Of a DNA stretch of 64,000 nt, positions 32,379 to 45,200 are shown piece after piece. Position 1 is the first letter of the stretch, and each line of letters begins with the position of its first letter. The notes below the pieces were generated by a model. It was not told the DNA's origin and made no database searches. It worked only from the letters and a program-made list of their open reading frames with translations. A program made the position numbers and the translations under genes. The stretch is from Pempheris klunzingeri. Taxonomy: Eukaryota > Chordata > Actinopteri > Acropomatiformes > Pempheridae. Location: NCBI RefSeq assembly GCF_042242105.1, contig NC_092032.1, forward strand, positions 6,304,415 through 6,368,414. Direction: 5' to 3'.

Positions 32379-34161
32379 TCTGGATGCAAACCAGTTTGCC
32401 ATTTATTGCAGTGAATCCAAAGCTGCCATATTCTTATAACTATTGTTGAACAAAGTGACCATAAAATACATGGTTGCCGGTTAGAACATGTTTGATAAAC
32501 TGAAATAATTATTACAATATAGAACAGGTTGTCGTACTTACTCACTCATCTGTAAAAAGATAGAGTTAATATTTTTCCTTTGTTCTATACACTACTTGCT
32601 CCTGACTAGTTTGTGATATGTTAAATCAACAATTTCTAATTATGTCCTTGTTGCCATGGAGAAGACATAGGTGCTGATGCTTGGTAGTTGATGCACTGTA
32701 ATAAGCAGAATATTCACTTCCAATGACTGAGGCTTTTTATTTATTTTTTGATGCACCGTTAGCTCCTGTGTATATAATCTATACTGTAGAAAATGACAAT
32801 GTATAAGTATGCATTTTAAAAGCATCAACTTTGGTATGACACTGTTTAAACTTGTATTGATTAGCACCTCGGTAAAGCACTGAATCATTGTATGCAAAGC
32901 AACAGGAAATGTACAGAATTCAAATGGAATTAAAATACTAGTTCTACCTTTGTTTTTTTTTATTTTCATTTTTTTTTTAATTCTCAGGCCTACACAGTTT
33001 GTGTGATACTGTAAAACTGTGGGTCAAACCTTATTACGCCTTAAAAGTAATCACTAATACAGGCAATGAGAAGGTTAAAGGCATGCTGAGCAGCTGGCAT
33101 TTGTGGCTTGTCGGTACAGTTTCCATCAATCCATCTGCAGGCTGACAACACACTGCAACACATCCACTCCGACTTAACCCCAACCATAACACACACACAC
33201 ACTCATGTAATCCTCTCCATCGCTGTAACCGCAGCCATTACACAACCCCTTAATACACCCACACAAGGTGAGATCATTTAAAGGTTTGAATAATGACAAA
33301 ATTGGCCACAAAGTCAAAACACTTGAGACACTTGGTTTGTTTTTCATCTAATATGTGAATAATGCAGAATTCTTTACGATGGGAGAACGCAGACTGTTGT
33401 TTATATTATTTTATGTTGATCACAAGGAAAATACTGTATTGAATACTCAAGTTACTCTCCTTATATTGCCACGCAAATACTTTGTAATCTACGCCGCAGT
33501 TACAATTGAATGCATTTTTTACCTTTTAGAGTTAAAAAGCACAAAAGTTGAATACATTATGTACAGCATGACAGCTTTGTTGAAGGACAGCATTGCTTTA
33601 TGGGTTCTAGTTTTTTGTTTACTGCATTAATGCAATACCCTTTGTGTTAATTCTATTCTGATGTGATAGAAATTGTACAATTTGTATAAATGTCACATCT
33701 CTGTATCATCGTATTCAAAGTTCTCCCTCAAAATAATTCACACATTAGAGATGGGCTAGTAAGTAATAAATGTCAGAAAATGTCAAATAAATTCTGATTT
33801 TTTTTTCTTGTAGTAGAATAATTAAATTGAACCGTGTTGTGCGGGTCATGGTCAGGGTTATGATTACAAGACATCTATCCATCATCTAGTAAAATAATTC
33901 ACTATTATCCACTATTCCACTACTCCACTATTGCTTTTTGTTTGATATCTCAGAGCAAATGTGGTCTGTGCTGCCACAGCAAAGAAGAAACACAGCAAAG
34001 AAGCCTCAGCCACACAAAGGGAGCTTTATTTTGAAGAGTGCGACCGGATGTTTCATTGTGCCTCCTGTTGTTTCCAACTTGATGGTAAAGAGGCAACAGT
34101 GTAGGTTAAAAGTCAGAGACGGAAGTACGGTGCCGCGACCTGCGGGACACAAACTCCAACA
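32379..34161. other. Intergenic interval between the R9AP-type gene and mcur1
   Basis: AT-rich non-coding sequence with a short CA run near 33189-33202. The last 150 bases before 34162 become more GC-rich and include a GGAAG motif, as expected for the mcur1 promoter and 5' UTR. ORFs at 33355-33630 and 33938-34171 match nothing recognised. Confidence 0.55.
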
Positions 34162-34605
34162 ATGGTGCTAAAACAGTGTCACTCCCGCTTCAGACTGCTT
34201 GGCGTTAAGCAGCCTGGGAAGAGGAATGACCTTTGTTTTAACCCAGACAGAGGGAGCGGAGCACCGTGTGTGACAGCCGGCACCACATCACCGTGGGTCC
34301 GCTGCATCGTCACTCCGCCCGTCAGTCACTCTGTGGAGCCTGGTGGACAGAAGCGAGTCTCCGCGCTCACACGGGTGTTTCTGAGAGGTAACTTCTTATG
34401 GTCTGATAACTAACAGTGTGAAACAAGGGCACCCAGCTGCGTGGCAGATGTCAGACAACAAGTGTGTGTGTGTGCTTTTCTGAAAGTCCAAACGTGTGCT
34501 CGTCTTATTTAATCCTTAAGTGGTCAAGATCTCTTTTGCAGGAGAGATCTGAGAACAACCAGCGGTCACTAAAACACACACCGGAACACACGTTCACACG
34601 GCGTG

Positions 34606-34642
<37 letters not shown>

Positions 34643-37558
34643 TCAGGCACTAAAGGTGTCAGACTACGGTTCATTTCATTTAACTGGCGCCTGAACGTAA
34701 CACAGTGGTGTGTAGGTGAGGGATGTTCAGGGACAGACAGCTCATGTCCTCTAGTTTTTAGACTTCAGTGTTAAAAGAGATGTGAGGTAGTTTGGCAGCT
34801 TGATGAATGAATGAATAACATGAGATGGCTGTCAGGCTGGCTCAGCAAGAGCTTTAATGGCAGCATAGTCAGAGTGGTGATGGTGGGGGGGTCTGCAGTT
34901 AGAACAAGTCTGTGGTTCAGAAAGCTGCCTGGAAAGAATCAAATGTAGACTGAAGATGAGGGGGATGTGGGCTGGGGTGGGCTGTGGAGGAAGGCCTGTT
35001 AAAAAGGTTTGGTTCAAAGCATGAGCGAAGTGTTGGGTCACTTAGATGAAGAAGATACGGATCAGATTATTTGCTGAAGTGTGTTTTTTTTGCATGCCTC
35101 GCTCCTGTGCAGTGCTTTGTAAACATCTGCACTGCTTACCAAGTTACCAGTTTAAGTGAGTAACTGGAGCCGAAGCTGAGGAATCCCTCAGCTGGACACA
35201 TAGAGCAACTATTTACAGCTGAATCTGCAGGCATATTAAATAAAAAAAACAAAACAAAGGAGAGGAAGTGGTGGTCAAACTCTTTATAAGCAGCGCAGTG
35301 TTGGATATTTCTAAAGCCAGACCCTGATGCTAAATGTTTTCAGTAGAAACCTTTACCCACACTCACCACCATATTTACATAATATACTACGTGGCCTCTT
35401 ATTTTCCACCACGGTTGGTGAGTTTTCTTCAACCTGTCAGCACTTTCTTTCATCATTCTTCTGATGTAAAACACCAAATATGATGCTTGGGCTTTACATG
35501 TGTATATAAATAACTATAAATATGATGCAACATAATCTTAAGTTCTGTAAAAATAGAAAAAATATATCGTGTTAAAATCTGGAAGGTAATATTGCAGCAA
35601 AGAAAGAAACATACCTCTCCAATTCTAGTGCCCAGGTAGTGCTTAGCTTCCTGGATAATCACTCTCCTCTTCTAACTTTCAGAGCTGAGTGCCTCCACCA
35701 GAGCCTTCCAGTACGACTTGAAACCAGGCGACGCAAAGTCTGAAGTGGGGAGGCTGCTTTTTGACACGCACGCGGTGGTGCGGCTGTTTGAGGAAAACGG
35801 TTTGGGGCTTCCTTTGATGCGTCAGACATGTTCACAATGCTGCTCCGCTTTGTTAGAAACAAGCTGTTGACTCTCCATGCCAATAACCGCCTTCCATGAA
35901 CAGGCTTCACTACCCAGCAGGCTGAGGTGATGGTTAAAGTGCTGGTGAGGATGACCAACTCTAACATGGATGTCATCTATGGGGACATGGTAACGAAAGT
36001 GCAGCAGGTGAGACTGCAGGAGGACGTTTACTGTAGATGTAATTGTAATCATCTAATATTTTTTTTTCTTTTTAACCTGTGTGTGGTTTTGGCAGGAGAT
36101 CATGCTGCAGCGTGTCATGTCTCAAATAGCAGCTGTAAAGAAGGACATGATAATCCTCGAGAAGAGCGAGTTCTCCACTTTACTGACAGAGAACGAGGTA
36201 AGTGTGTTAAACAGTGTGTTCTAGTGATCTCTCTGATCCATACATTCACATCCATGTACATAAACTACATAGACTTTTGACGAAACCACCGTCATCATCT
36301 ACATGTAAATTGTTGTTAAGTTTGCCTAAAGTAGGAGCATGAATGACTCCGTGCACCGTATGCATCTGTCTGTTTTTCAATATTTCAACATTCCTCCCAG
36401 AAACTCAAGATCCAGTTATTGCAGCTGAAGGTCCAACTGGCTGTAAGTGGTTATTCTCATTTACTGAAATCAGTTTATGTCCAAGTTTTATGGCAGTAGA
36501 AGTATTTCATTTAGATGCATTTGATCCAGGCTGTTTTTATTAACTCGTAGTTTTGTTCTCCCGACTTTCCTTTGCAGGATGTAATGAATAAAGTGCGCTC
36601 AGACAATATTTTGGACATGAATTTGGAGAAAAGTCGTGTAAAAGAAATGGTAAGTGTTTGGAGATCCATCGACTGCACAAATGTTGTCTTTCATCTTGAC
36701 TTGCTTAAAATTTCAGAGGTTAAAGCACGATGTCTTAAAATGTTACTTTTTCTGAGTCGACATAGATCAGATCAGTCATGTTACAGGTGGGACACGGGGC
36801 AGTCTAAGTAGAGGTTTCCTTTGTACTTACAAAGCTGAGAGGAACACTGTGTAAAATGTGAACCTGCCATCTTCTCCTAAATCCCACTCTATGCATCTCT
36901 CTCCTAAATGAAATAGAAAGCAGAGCACGAGAAGAAGCTTCTAGAAACACGAAATGACATTATGGAAATGGTTTGTATATACACAGCACACCTACAGTCT
37001 CATCACATCTGATTTTTCTGATCTGCTCATGATAACCCACATAATGTACAACCCATAAGCGATTCTGCACCGTCCGATATTAACATCTTGTAGGTCTTCG
37101 TCTGTTCGGCCTCTCTTTGATGTCTGATTATCTTTTCTACAGACGGCAGAGCAAGAACGCCATTTAACTCAGACCAACATGAAAATAGACACTGAAGTCG
37201 CTGGTTTGAAAACCATGTTAGAGTCTCATAAGCTGGATACTATCAAATACCTTGCAGGTAAGACATGGCACCATCAAATAATTACTTTTAATGGCAATTC
37301 AGAGTCTTTAGTGTATGTAGTGGGGGTAGAAACACTTTTTTAAATTGGGTCTTGAGGACATGTAATCCCCATCAGAGCCACAAAGTCTAAAAGTGCAACA
37401 TAGTTTGTCAAATATAGTTAAACTGACATTGTGAGGAAACTGGATTATCAAGCATTTGGCAGAATACAAGGATATAACTGATCTCTGTTTTTCCTCTTCT
37501 AGGGTCAGTGTTCACCTGCCTCACTGTGGTCTTGGGCTTCTATCGCATTTGGATGTAA
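34162..37558 (+). CDS. mcur1: Mitochondrial calcium uniporter regulator 1 (CCDC90 family)
   Basis: MCUR1 is an inner mitochondrial membrane coiled-coil protein that scaffolds the MCU/EMRE calcium uniporter. Exons 34162-34387, 35683-35799, 35904-36007, 36096-36197, 36401-36442, 36578-36649, 36917-36970, 37143-37257 and 37503-37558 are phase-consistent, 295 residues (human 359). Features: an Arg/Lys-rich N-terminus without acidic residues for about 20 positions, fitting a targeting peptide; FTTQQAEVMVKVLV; MSQIAAVKKDMIILEKSEF; a long coiled coil (LEKSRVKEM, TQTNMKIDTEVAGLKTMLES); and a C-terminal membrane segment SVFTCLTVVLGFYRIWM. FTTQQAE and VMSQIA favour MCUR1 over its paralogue CCDC90B. Exon 1 is the least certain part because this end diverges quickly. 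A likely polyA signal ATTAAA is at 37916-37921. Confidence 0.92.
34606..34641 (+). repeat. 7-bp tandem repeat (CAGGAGA)5 in mcur1 intron 1
   Basis: Five essentially perfect copies of a purine-rich heptamer stand head to tail, 220 bases after the exon 1 donor. Confidence 0.95.
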
Positions 37559-37915
37559 GCAGGATTATGATTATGATTTCCTCAGGTAACACTTGAACTT
37601 TCAATGCATCAATCGGACACCGATGCACTTTCATGTCGGAAAGTCTGCATTCTCTTCTCAGAAGAAGGAGTTATAAAAGAAAGGCTCTGCCACCAGACAT
37701 TTTTTGAATCACTCATATTATGTAACCCCCACTGCCACAAGGAAGCCAGATCCATTATTAGGACGTCTACGTGCCATATGGAATAAATGCCAATCACAGA
37801 CACTTTCATCATAGTGCAGTATTGCAAAAAGGCTGTCCTGGGAACTGAGCAATGTATAACATTTGAAATAGAGAAGGTATTATGTAAACAACAAGCTAAT
37901 GTTATCTGTAAAACA

Positions 37916-37921
37916 ATTAAA
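37916..37921 (+). terminator. mcur1 candidate polyadenylation signal ATTAAA
   Basis: A variant hexamer 358 bases after the stop, followed by T-rich sequence. A later canonical AATAAA exists near 38550. Confidence 0.45.
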
Positions 37922-38940
37922 ACTTTTATGTACTATATTGACTGGTCTTAATGATCTTTTTATTATATCTGACATCCAAAGTCCCAAGCATCATTCATAG
38001 CTCTTTTAAATAATCCGTTGGGAATTAGCATCTCCCATTGGTGGGGTAACCAATGTCCCCTTTATGTTCTAAGCAATTAACAAACTACTTGACTTAATTT
38101 GACATTTGAATACAATGAATCAGTATTTTTTATTACATAAGCATTCTCATTCTTATCCTTAAATCAAAGTATTATCATTGATGACTCATGACTCAGTCAC
38201 ATGAGTTAATAAACTATTTAACCCCGTCAGGCCAATCCTTTTTTAGCTGCCTAATTTTTTGGCTGCTGGAACTGTAGTTGACAAACACGCTATTAAAAGT
38301 ACAGACAATTCCATACTGACCTCTAATTCAAACAGAAACTGAAGCTGAACTTTGTAAAAATGTTGTCATTATTTTGTATATGTATCTATCATGTAGATAT
38401 TTGAGAGATTTGGGCCAGTGTGACTCTTACCCACTACTCTATATTATCACAGATATTTAACTTGTATCTACTGTTTTGGTTTGAAGATTCAGAAATGTTT
38501 TAACAGATCCTTTAAAATGAAGTTATTTAAATGAAATGTCTCAACTGTCAATAAATGTATACTTTGTGCCTACAAATGAAGTGTTGATGGTTTTGTGTAG
38601 GGATCATGGTCATGTTGTTATACTTTTAGTGTGCTGTACATTATATTATATTTCTCAATGAAACATGTTTATTTACTGGTTTTCCTCCGAGTTGCAAAAT
38701 GTATTGATGATCCTAAAGTGAAAAGTAACATACGATGACTTATATGGTTCACAACTCAGTTATTTTGAAATATAATTTAGCTTTCATAGTGATGATAATA
38801 TTTTTAATGATACCTGCGGGGAAAGGGGGAGAAATATAAGTTGTCTTGAGGTGAATTATGCCAGGAAAAGTCATTCTATGAGCTCCTGGCTTTTATTTTG
38901 AAAACCCGTTGAACCGGAAATGTTTTCCCTAGTGATCCAC
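37922..38940. other. Intergenic interval between mcur1 and dph2
   Basis: AT-rich, with no ORF worth calling. An alternative AATAAA for mcur1 lies near 38550. Towards 38910-38960 the sequence turns GC-richer (AACCGGAAATG is an ETS-type site), marking the probable dph2 promoter. Confidence 0.55.
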
Positions 38941-38959
38941 TGTCGAGTTCACTGTACCG

Positions 38960-39022
38960 CCTCCACGTGCATAGCTGTCAAAGACTCGTTTATCCGTCAA
39001 CAACTGCACATGACAGCGTACT
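38960..39022 (+). promoter_or_regulatory. Probable non-coding first exon of dph2
   Basis: A good donor (CT then GTAAGTTG) at 39023 pairs with the acceptor TTTTTGCAG ending at 39269. The 5' UTR is therefore probably split, with the ATG 27 bases into exon 2. The start base is not defined. Confidence 0.45.
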
Positions 39023-39296
39023 GTAAGTTGACATGTGTGTGGCCGTGCAAGCACAAAGCGCCATAAGTTGTAAATTACAGTTTAAAATGATTTTTTGACT
39101 TGTGGCGTCAAATCGGCTAACGGCTAAGCTAGGTAGATGGGCAACTGTGCATTTGACGCGATAGCTTGTGTTTGATAAGGATTTAAGAAGTGTTACGTTT
39201 TAATGTGCTTGGCTGCTTTGTCACCAACACGTGATGCTGAAATAGAACTTATCGTAATTGTTTTTGCAGGTATTTCTTTGTGTTTCCTTCACCACG

Positions 39297-41873
39297 ATGG
39301 CTGATGCGTTCAGCAGCAGCTCGGAAACTGTCATTCAGCGAGCGGTGGAAGTTTCAGTGAAGACAAATACCCCTCTGGAAAAGCTTGAGGAGTTTTATCA
39401 GATCAAGAAGACTTGCGACTTCATCAGTGAGCGTCAGTCTGAAAAGGTGAGGACATGATTTTTTTTTACTTCGTAGTCATGTAAACATTTCAATACAAAA
39501 GCAAGTGAATAACTAGAGTAAACTCAGGATCTACAGTGAACCTGCAGGAACTGAAGATAGACAGGTTTGAGAAGTTCATCGATCTAAAATGGTTCATGTT
39601 CACAGGTCGCTCTGCAGTTTCCCGATGAGCTGCTGGTCGATAGCATTGCTGTAGCAGTGGAGATTGAGAGAAACAGTAATGTCAAGCCATTTATCTTAGG
39701 GGATACATCCTATGGCAGGTAACACACCAGGGTTAACTGAGACAAGTCTTGCTTGGTTTAGTCATGCATGCATGCTAAATGTGTCATTTTCAGTGCTTGG
39801 CCACACAAAGTGAAGTGAAAAGCCATTGCCTTTTATGCTTTACATGTTTTAATTTCCACCATCAGCATGAGTAATAATATGCCTTAGTGTAGTGGCTTAT
39901 TGCTGCTGTACTGTGAGTTATGTTGATGTTAAAGCACATATTTTTTTGGGATGCGAGTTAAATGCTACCTGTCATTTAGCTATTCATTTACTTAATAGAT
40001 AAATTGTTTAAACAGTTTTGTGTACGTCCCTCATTTTTGTCTAACTCCCTTGAGCAGTTGCTGTGTGGATGAGGTAGCTGCGGAGCATGTTGGAGCCGAC
40101 TGCATCGTGCACTATGGCAGCTCTTGCCTCAGCCCGTCCAAAAGGCTGCCTGTGATGTACGTCTTTGAGAGACGTCCAGTGGATCTTGAGAAGTGTACTT
40201 CTGCCTTCCGAGAGCTCTACCCAGACGCACAGAGTCACGTCGTCATCCTCTACGATGTCAACTATGTTCATGTCATGAGTAAGCCATTCTATGACTGTAC
40301 GCGCTTTAATCTGATGGTAAAAAAGAGGATTAGACCATTTATGCCATCAGGGCAGAAAGTATTGAAGTCTTACAGATTCACACCGTAGCTTGGTAAGTGT
40401 TTGTTAATGATTTCCTGTCAGCAACAGAATACAACATATTGTTTTATTTTTTCAGATCATCTTCTGACGCTCCTTTTGCCGGACTATCCGAACCTTGTCG
40501 TCTCAGAACTTGTCGTCGATGGGGATCAGTGTACCGGCCATGGCCTGACTGAAAGACAACACAATGACGTCTGTCTATCAAAGCAGGACAGCAAGCAGGT
40601 TGTTTGTCAGTTTGGAAGGCAGTTCTGTTTGAAAAATGGTTCAAGCGTCACGGATTACAGTATGTTCTACGTTGGCCAGGAGGGGGCAACCCTGAGAAAC
40701 TTCATGATGACGTGGAATCGCTGCTCATTTTGTTCGTATGACCCCCAAACAGAGACAGGAAGGACTGAGTCAGTGAGCATCAACCGTACGCTGATGAAGC
40801 GATATTACGCTATAGAAAGGGCCAAAGATGCCAATGTGGTTGGCATCCTGGTCGGCACGCTCGGGGTGGCTGACTACCTCACCATCATCCAGCAGCTGAA
40901 GGAGACCATCCGCAGAGCTGGCAAGAAGAGCTATATGTTTGCCATGGGCAAGCTGAACGTGGCTAAACTGGCAAACTTTCTTGAAATTGACATTTTTGTG
41001 TTAATCGCATGTCCCGAGAACTCACTGCTGGACTCAAGTGAGTTCTATAAACCAGTAGTAACGCCATTTGAGATGGAGGTGGCCTGCAACAAGAAGAGGG
41101 AGTGGTCAGAAGAATATGTCACGGACTTTCGACATCTCCTGCCAGGTTAGATTGGGATTGTTTCACATCAGAAATTTCTAAATACACTCAACTTTTTTAT
41201 GTTAAGGGACTGTATGAAAATTGTAAGGGGGGGTCTATATATTACTACAAAGATCCACATTATAGTGATTAAATGTTATATTTACCCTAATTCCCTTATA
41301 TGAATACAGTTGATATCTTTATTAGACAAACATGTTGAGTCTGTTAAATGTCTCATCAACAGTTGCCTAATCAAGTCTTTTTTTCTTATTTATCTCAAAC
41401 TTGCACCAGGTGGGCAGAGTCATGTGCCTCTGGCTGACCAGCAGGACGATGGCAACGAGACCGACATTTCTCTAATCACAGGAGCTCTGCGAAGCCAGAA
41501 CCTGCTGAGCAGTGAGCCTGCAGAGTCCCCATACGGCTCCTCCGTGGTCCTCAGGAACCAGACTCTGACTGTAGCCAACACCAACTCAGCTGGTATGAGA
41601 CAGTCCTGCACATGCTGCACATAAGACACTGTTTGCTCTCCTATGTCCACACATTCAGAAGTTTATTGTAGAATTCCACACACACACAGTAACTGTTGCA
41701 TCTCTTGCATGTGAGCTTGGACACATTTATGCTTTCTCTTCTCAGCATCTTTCCTGGCAGAACGAAGCTGGCGTGGCTTAGAGCAGAAGCTGGGAGAGAC
41801 ACCGGTGGTGAAAGCAGTGAAGGGCAGGAAAGGCATAGCGATTGCCTATGAAGAGGAAGGACCGTTTTCATGA
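39297..41873 (+). CDS. dph2: Diphthamide biosynthesis protein 2
   Basis: DPH2 pairs with DPH1 in a non-canonical radical-SAM, 4Fe-4S enzyme that adds the 3-amino-3-carboxypropyl group to the histidine of elongation factor 2, the first step of diphthamide synthesis. Coding exons 39297-39446, 39606-39718, 40058-40278, 40456-41145, 41410-41592 and 41746-41873 give 494 residues. Family landmarks: [94 protein letters not shown], and the C-terminal [16 protein letters not shown] followed by [13 protein letters not shown], very close to human DPH2. The CC after GS and the ACPEN cysteine are the likely cluster-side cysteines by analogy; this was not tested. Exon 4 alone (690 bases) holds nearly half the protein. 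It lies tail to tail with ncf2, with 383 bases between the stop codons. Confidence 0.96.
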
Positions 41874-42256
41874 TCATTTACCAGCAATGCACAAGTTCTC
41901 CAATAGAGTATTTAATCATGCCTACCTGCAGTTACACGCACCAAATATACATTGATGATGATTACTGGATGCTGTAAGTAATAATGAAATCAACACCTGA
42001 TTCCACTAGTTTTTCTAATTGTATAATTTATTTTATCATCACAGAATGTAACCTATGTTTTTTGTCCAAACATTACAACTTATCACACACAAAATGTATT
42101 GTGATTATTGTGAAAGGGGGGTTCATTTGAATGGAGCAAAAGGTAAATTCAGCTGATTATGAAACGGTTTTGGTAGGGGGCACCTGACCAGTTTTCAGCT
42201 TTAGCCATCAACTATATTACTGGCTTTAGTATCTTCTCTGTTTACGTTCATTCAAA
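41874..42256. other. Shared 3' interval between dph2 (+) and ncf2 (-)
   Basis: Both 3' UTRs must fit here or overlap. An AATAAA for ncf2 is on the minus strand at 42027-42032. No canonical AATAAA for dph2 was seen on the plus strand, so dph2 may use a variant hexamer or read into ncf2. Confidence 0.5.
42027..42032 (-). terminator. ncf2 polyadenylation signal AATAAA
   Basis: A canonical hexamer on the minus strand, about 225 bases past the ncf2 stop. Confidence 0.6.
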
Positions 42257-45200
42257 TTACTGGTCATTGACAGGAACTTCTTCCACAAAGGATGCAGGAA
42301 ATATACCAGTATTCCCATTACACTGTCCCTCCAACCAATCCTGGTTAACTAAAGGAAAAGAAGACATGATCAGTTAGTATCATATTTCTTAGACAGAACA
42401 CAATATTTCTAAATATTTGGGATATTTGATTAATAAAACACTGGAGTTTCACCTTTAGAGAGGAATGTGATTGTATCTCCTTGATGAAAATTGAGATCCT
42501 CTGGATTTGATGACTCGTAGGAATGAAGTGCCACAAAGTGAATCTCTTTCTGTGGCTTTCCATCAGTTTGCTGTAAACACAAAACACACACAATTGATCA
42601 TATTCTCCTGAGTTTCATCATAACTCGAGCTGAAACAAGTGATCCTGGTTTCAATAGTCTTGATGCTGCTTTCCCACCCTGACAAGATTTTACTAGAAAC
42701 ACCTGAATAGCATTTATCAGGAAGATACTAAAAGCAATAAGCAGGTTCTATTTATAATTATTGGCATCATCCTAAATGTGTAGTATCAACCAGAACAACA
42801 GTATTTTGTGAGGCCAGCATCACACTTACTTACCTCATTGACTTTACACCACAAGGTGATGCGCCCACCACTGGCACAACTCCACACACTTTCCATTTCT
42901 GCGTTGCCGTCGATTACACTCTGTTCAGTTACCTCTGAGGTCAAACTAAATTGAAAAAAAGGATTTAAATTCACACTCTGTAACACCACATACTGTTAAA
43001 CTGGAAGATTATTTTTGTTTTAAATGTGCACCGTACCTCAAGGTGATTGCATTTGAAGGGAGATTCAGTTTCTTACAGATTTTCTCAATCAGTATCGCAT
43101 AGGGAGACCCAGACGGTACAGAGACAGCAAAGTTGAATGTGAAATGGACTTTGATGATACATGAGTTGTCGGTGGGCTCTGCATCCTGCCGTGGAATGAA
43201 ATCATCACACAAATCAAAGGAAACCCACCCTAAAACACTTAAATACTTAATATGTTGGCACATTTTGGAGAAATCAAGGACCTAATTTTGAATACCTTGA
43301 GCTGTGTGTCTCCACGGCTGTTATCACTAGGAGTAAGACCTTATATACAGGGAATATACGGGTCAAAATTTCTCTTGTGTTGCAGCATTTGTCATCACAG
43401 ATGGATAGAGTTGGTCAAATACAATAGTATTTAGCACCAATCAGAGAACGCATAGTTTGCTTAAACAGTGTGTCAGATGAGCCTACCTTGTTTCCTTTCA
43501 GGTCTGGCTGGAGGTTCCCGAGCTGGAGGCTTAGATATTCCCTGTCCATGGTTAATACCGCACCATGCAAAATACAGAAAAAATGAACAAGATGTAATTA
43601 GAGCAGACAATAAAAGTTAGAAAATAAGAAATAAAGTTAATACGTTACCTCAGTCTGTTTAGAGGCCAAGGAGATCTCCAAACGTTCCAGGTAATTGTAA
43701 GGAACGAGTCCCCTCTATAATTGACGTGACGATGATGAAAACTCAGTTTACAGTAATATAATATGAAAAATGGTTTCTATGCATGTTGAAACACATGAAA
43801 TGAAAAACACAAAGGCCAACTGGAGGTGTCCATAGATGCACAGAGCGTGTAGGTGGGGGTCTTACTCTTTCATTGAAGATCACAGATGCCCAGTTATCCG
43901 CCCCCTTCTGCAGGACAAACACGATATTGCCCGGCACTACAGCCAACTCATCACTGGTCTCTGGAACAAACTCAAACATGACGGTGTGGGGTACTCCTTC
44001 TAAAGCCCTGTGAAGACAGGAGACATCCACATTAAGATACCTGCTGGCACTCTTGTCTTGATTATTACTGTGAAATAATACAAAGTGATCCAGGAACATT
44101 TTCCTCTTAGGGCAGCAGGACAACTTATAGATTAGCTTAATGCCTTTCCACACCTATTTTATTTCTACATGAAGAGCTGATTTTTTCCATTTGTACATCC
44201 TCCAATGGAGGAGTGGAAAATCCATCATCTTTTACCAGTGTTATCAATTGATTTTGCCTCCAACAAGACTGAAAAACGACTGGACAAACCATATTTTTCA
44301 ACATTGTAACTGCTGTGCTAACTAAATATAATATGTATTAAGAGAGCAACAAGCTTCTACTTCAAAGGGACTCCTCTACCTTAGAACCTCGGGTTCTTTT
44401 GGACGAGTTGGACCGTCTTCGACCTGTCGGATGAAAACAAAAACACAAAGCGCCCAATCAGTAGTGCTGGAAACACTTTTGGATGTAGTTGTTGCTGAAA
44501 TGGTGCAGCGCAGCATCACAGCAATAGCATCTCAGTTTAAAAGGATTCATAGTTTTTGACATAGTAAAGTGTGGTATTACAATAAGAGCCAAAGAAGAAC
44601 CCATACGTCACCTGTGGCTGTAATGGGGCAAATCCAGAGAACTCATCCTGAGGAATGACTGAGGCAACAACCTGAGAAATGAGAAACAACAGAAAAATGT
44701 AGGATACATGTCAGATAATTAATGAATTGCAGCATTTCCTCCAAAATTATCTCAGATGTATTTATCATTTATAAAGCAAGTACTTTATTAAGACAAAATC
44801 ACTAATTAGGTGATTTACTGACATTTTACTGAATTAGATGATGTGGGAACAACTTTTATAAAGCAAAGGTATGTCATCAGATGAAGTGTTACCTTAGCTT
44901 TGCCCAGGTAGTCCTTCTTCTCAAGCTCAGCAACATAGTGCTTATTTGGTTTGAATTGCACTTTTGACGGGAACTCGACTAGCTTGAAAAGTTTCTGTTT
45001 CTGTTGGACAAATTGCATCACAAGGAATATTTGAATATTTGTCGAGCGTTTCTGATGTGACAGAAAACTGATTCAGTTGCCAACACCATTGCTAATACGC
45101 AGCATCACTTGGACCTACACCAATGTAAATAAACAGCACTCTCCATGTCTTATCCTTAAGCCTTCACTGATTAGACCGTTTTATGTATCTTTATTTCGGC

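Noticed and set aside
34780-34805. let-7-like seed TGAGGTAG in mcur1 intron 1
   Set aside because: Only the seed matches; the rest of the mature sequence and a star-arm hairpin are absent.
35115-35140. miR-30-like TGTAAACATC in mcur1 intron 1
   Set aside because: The mature sequence diverges after ten bases and no complementary passenger arm follows.
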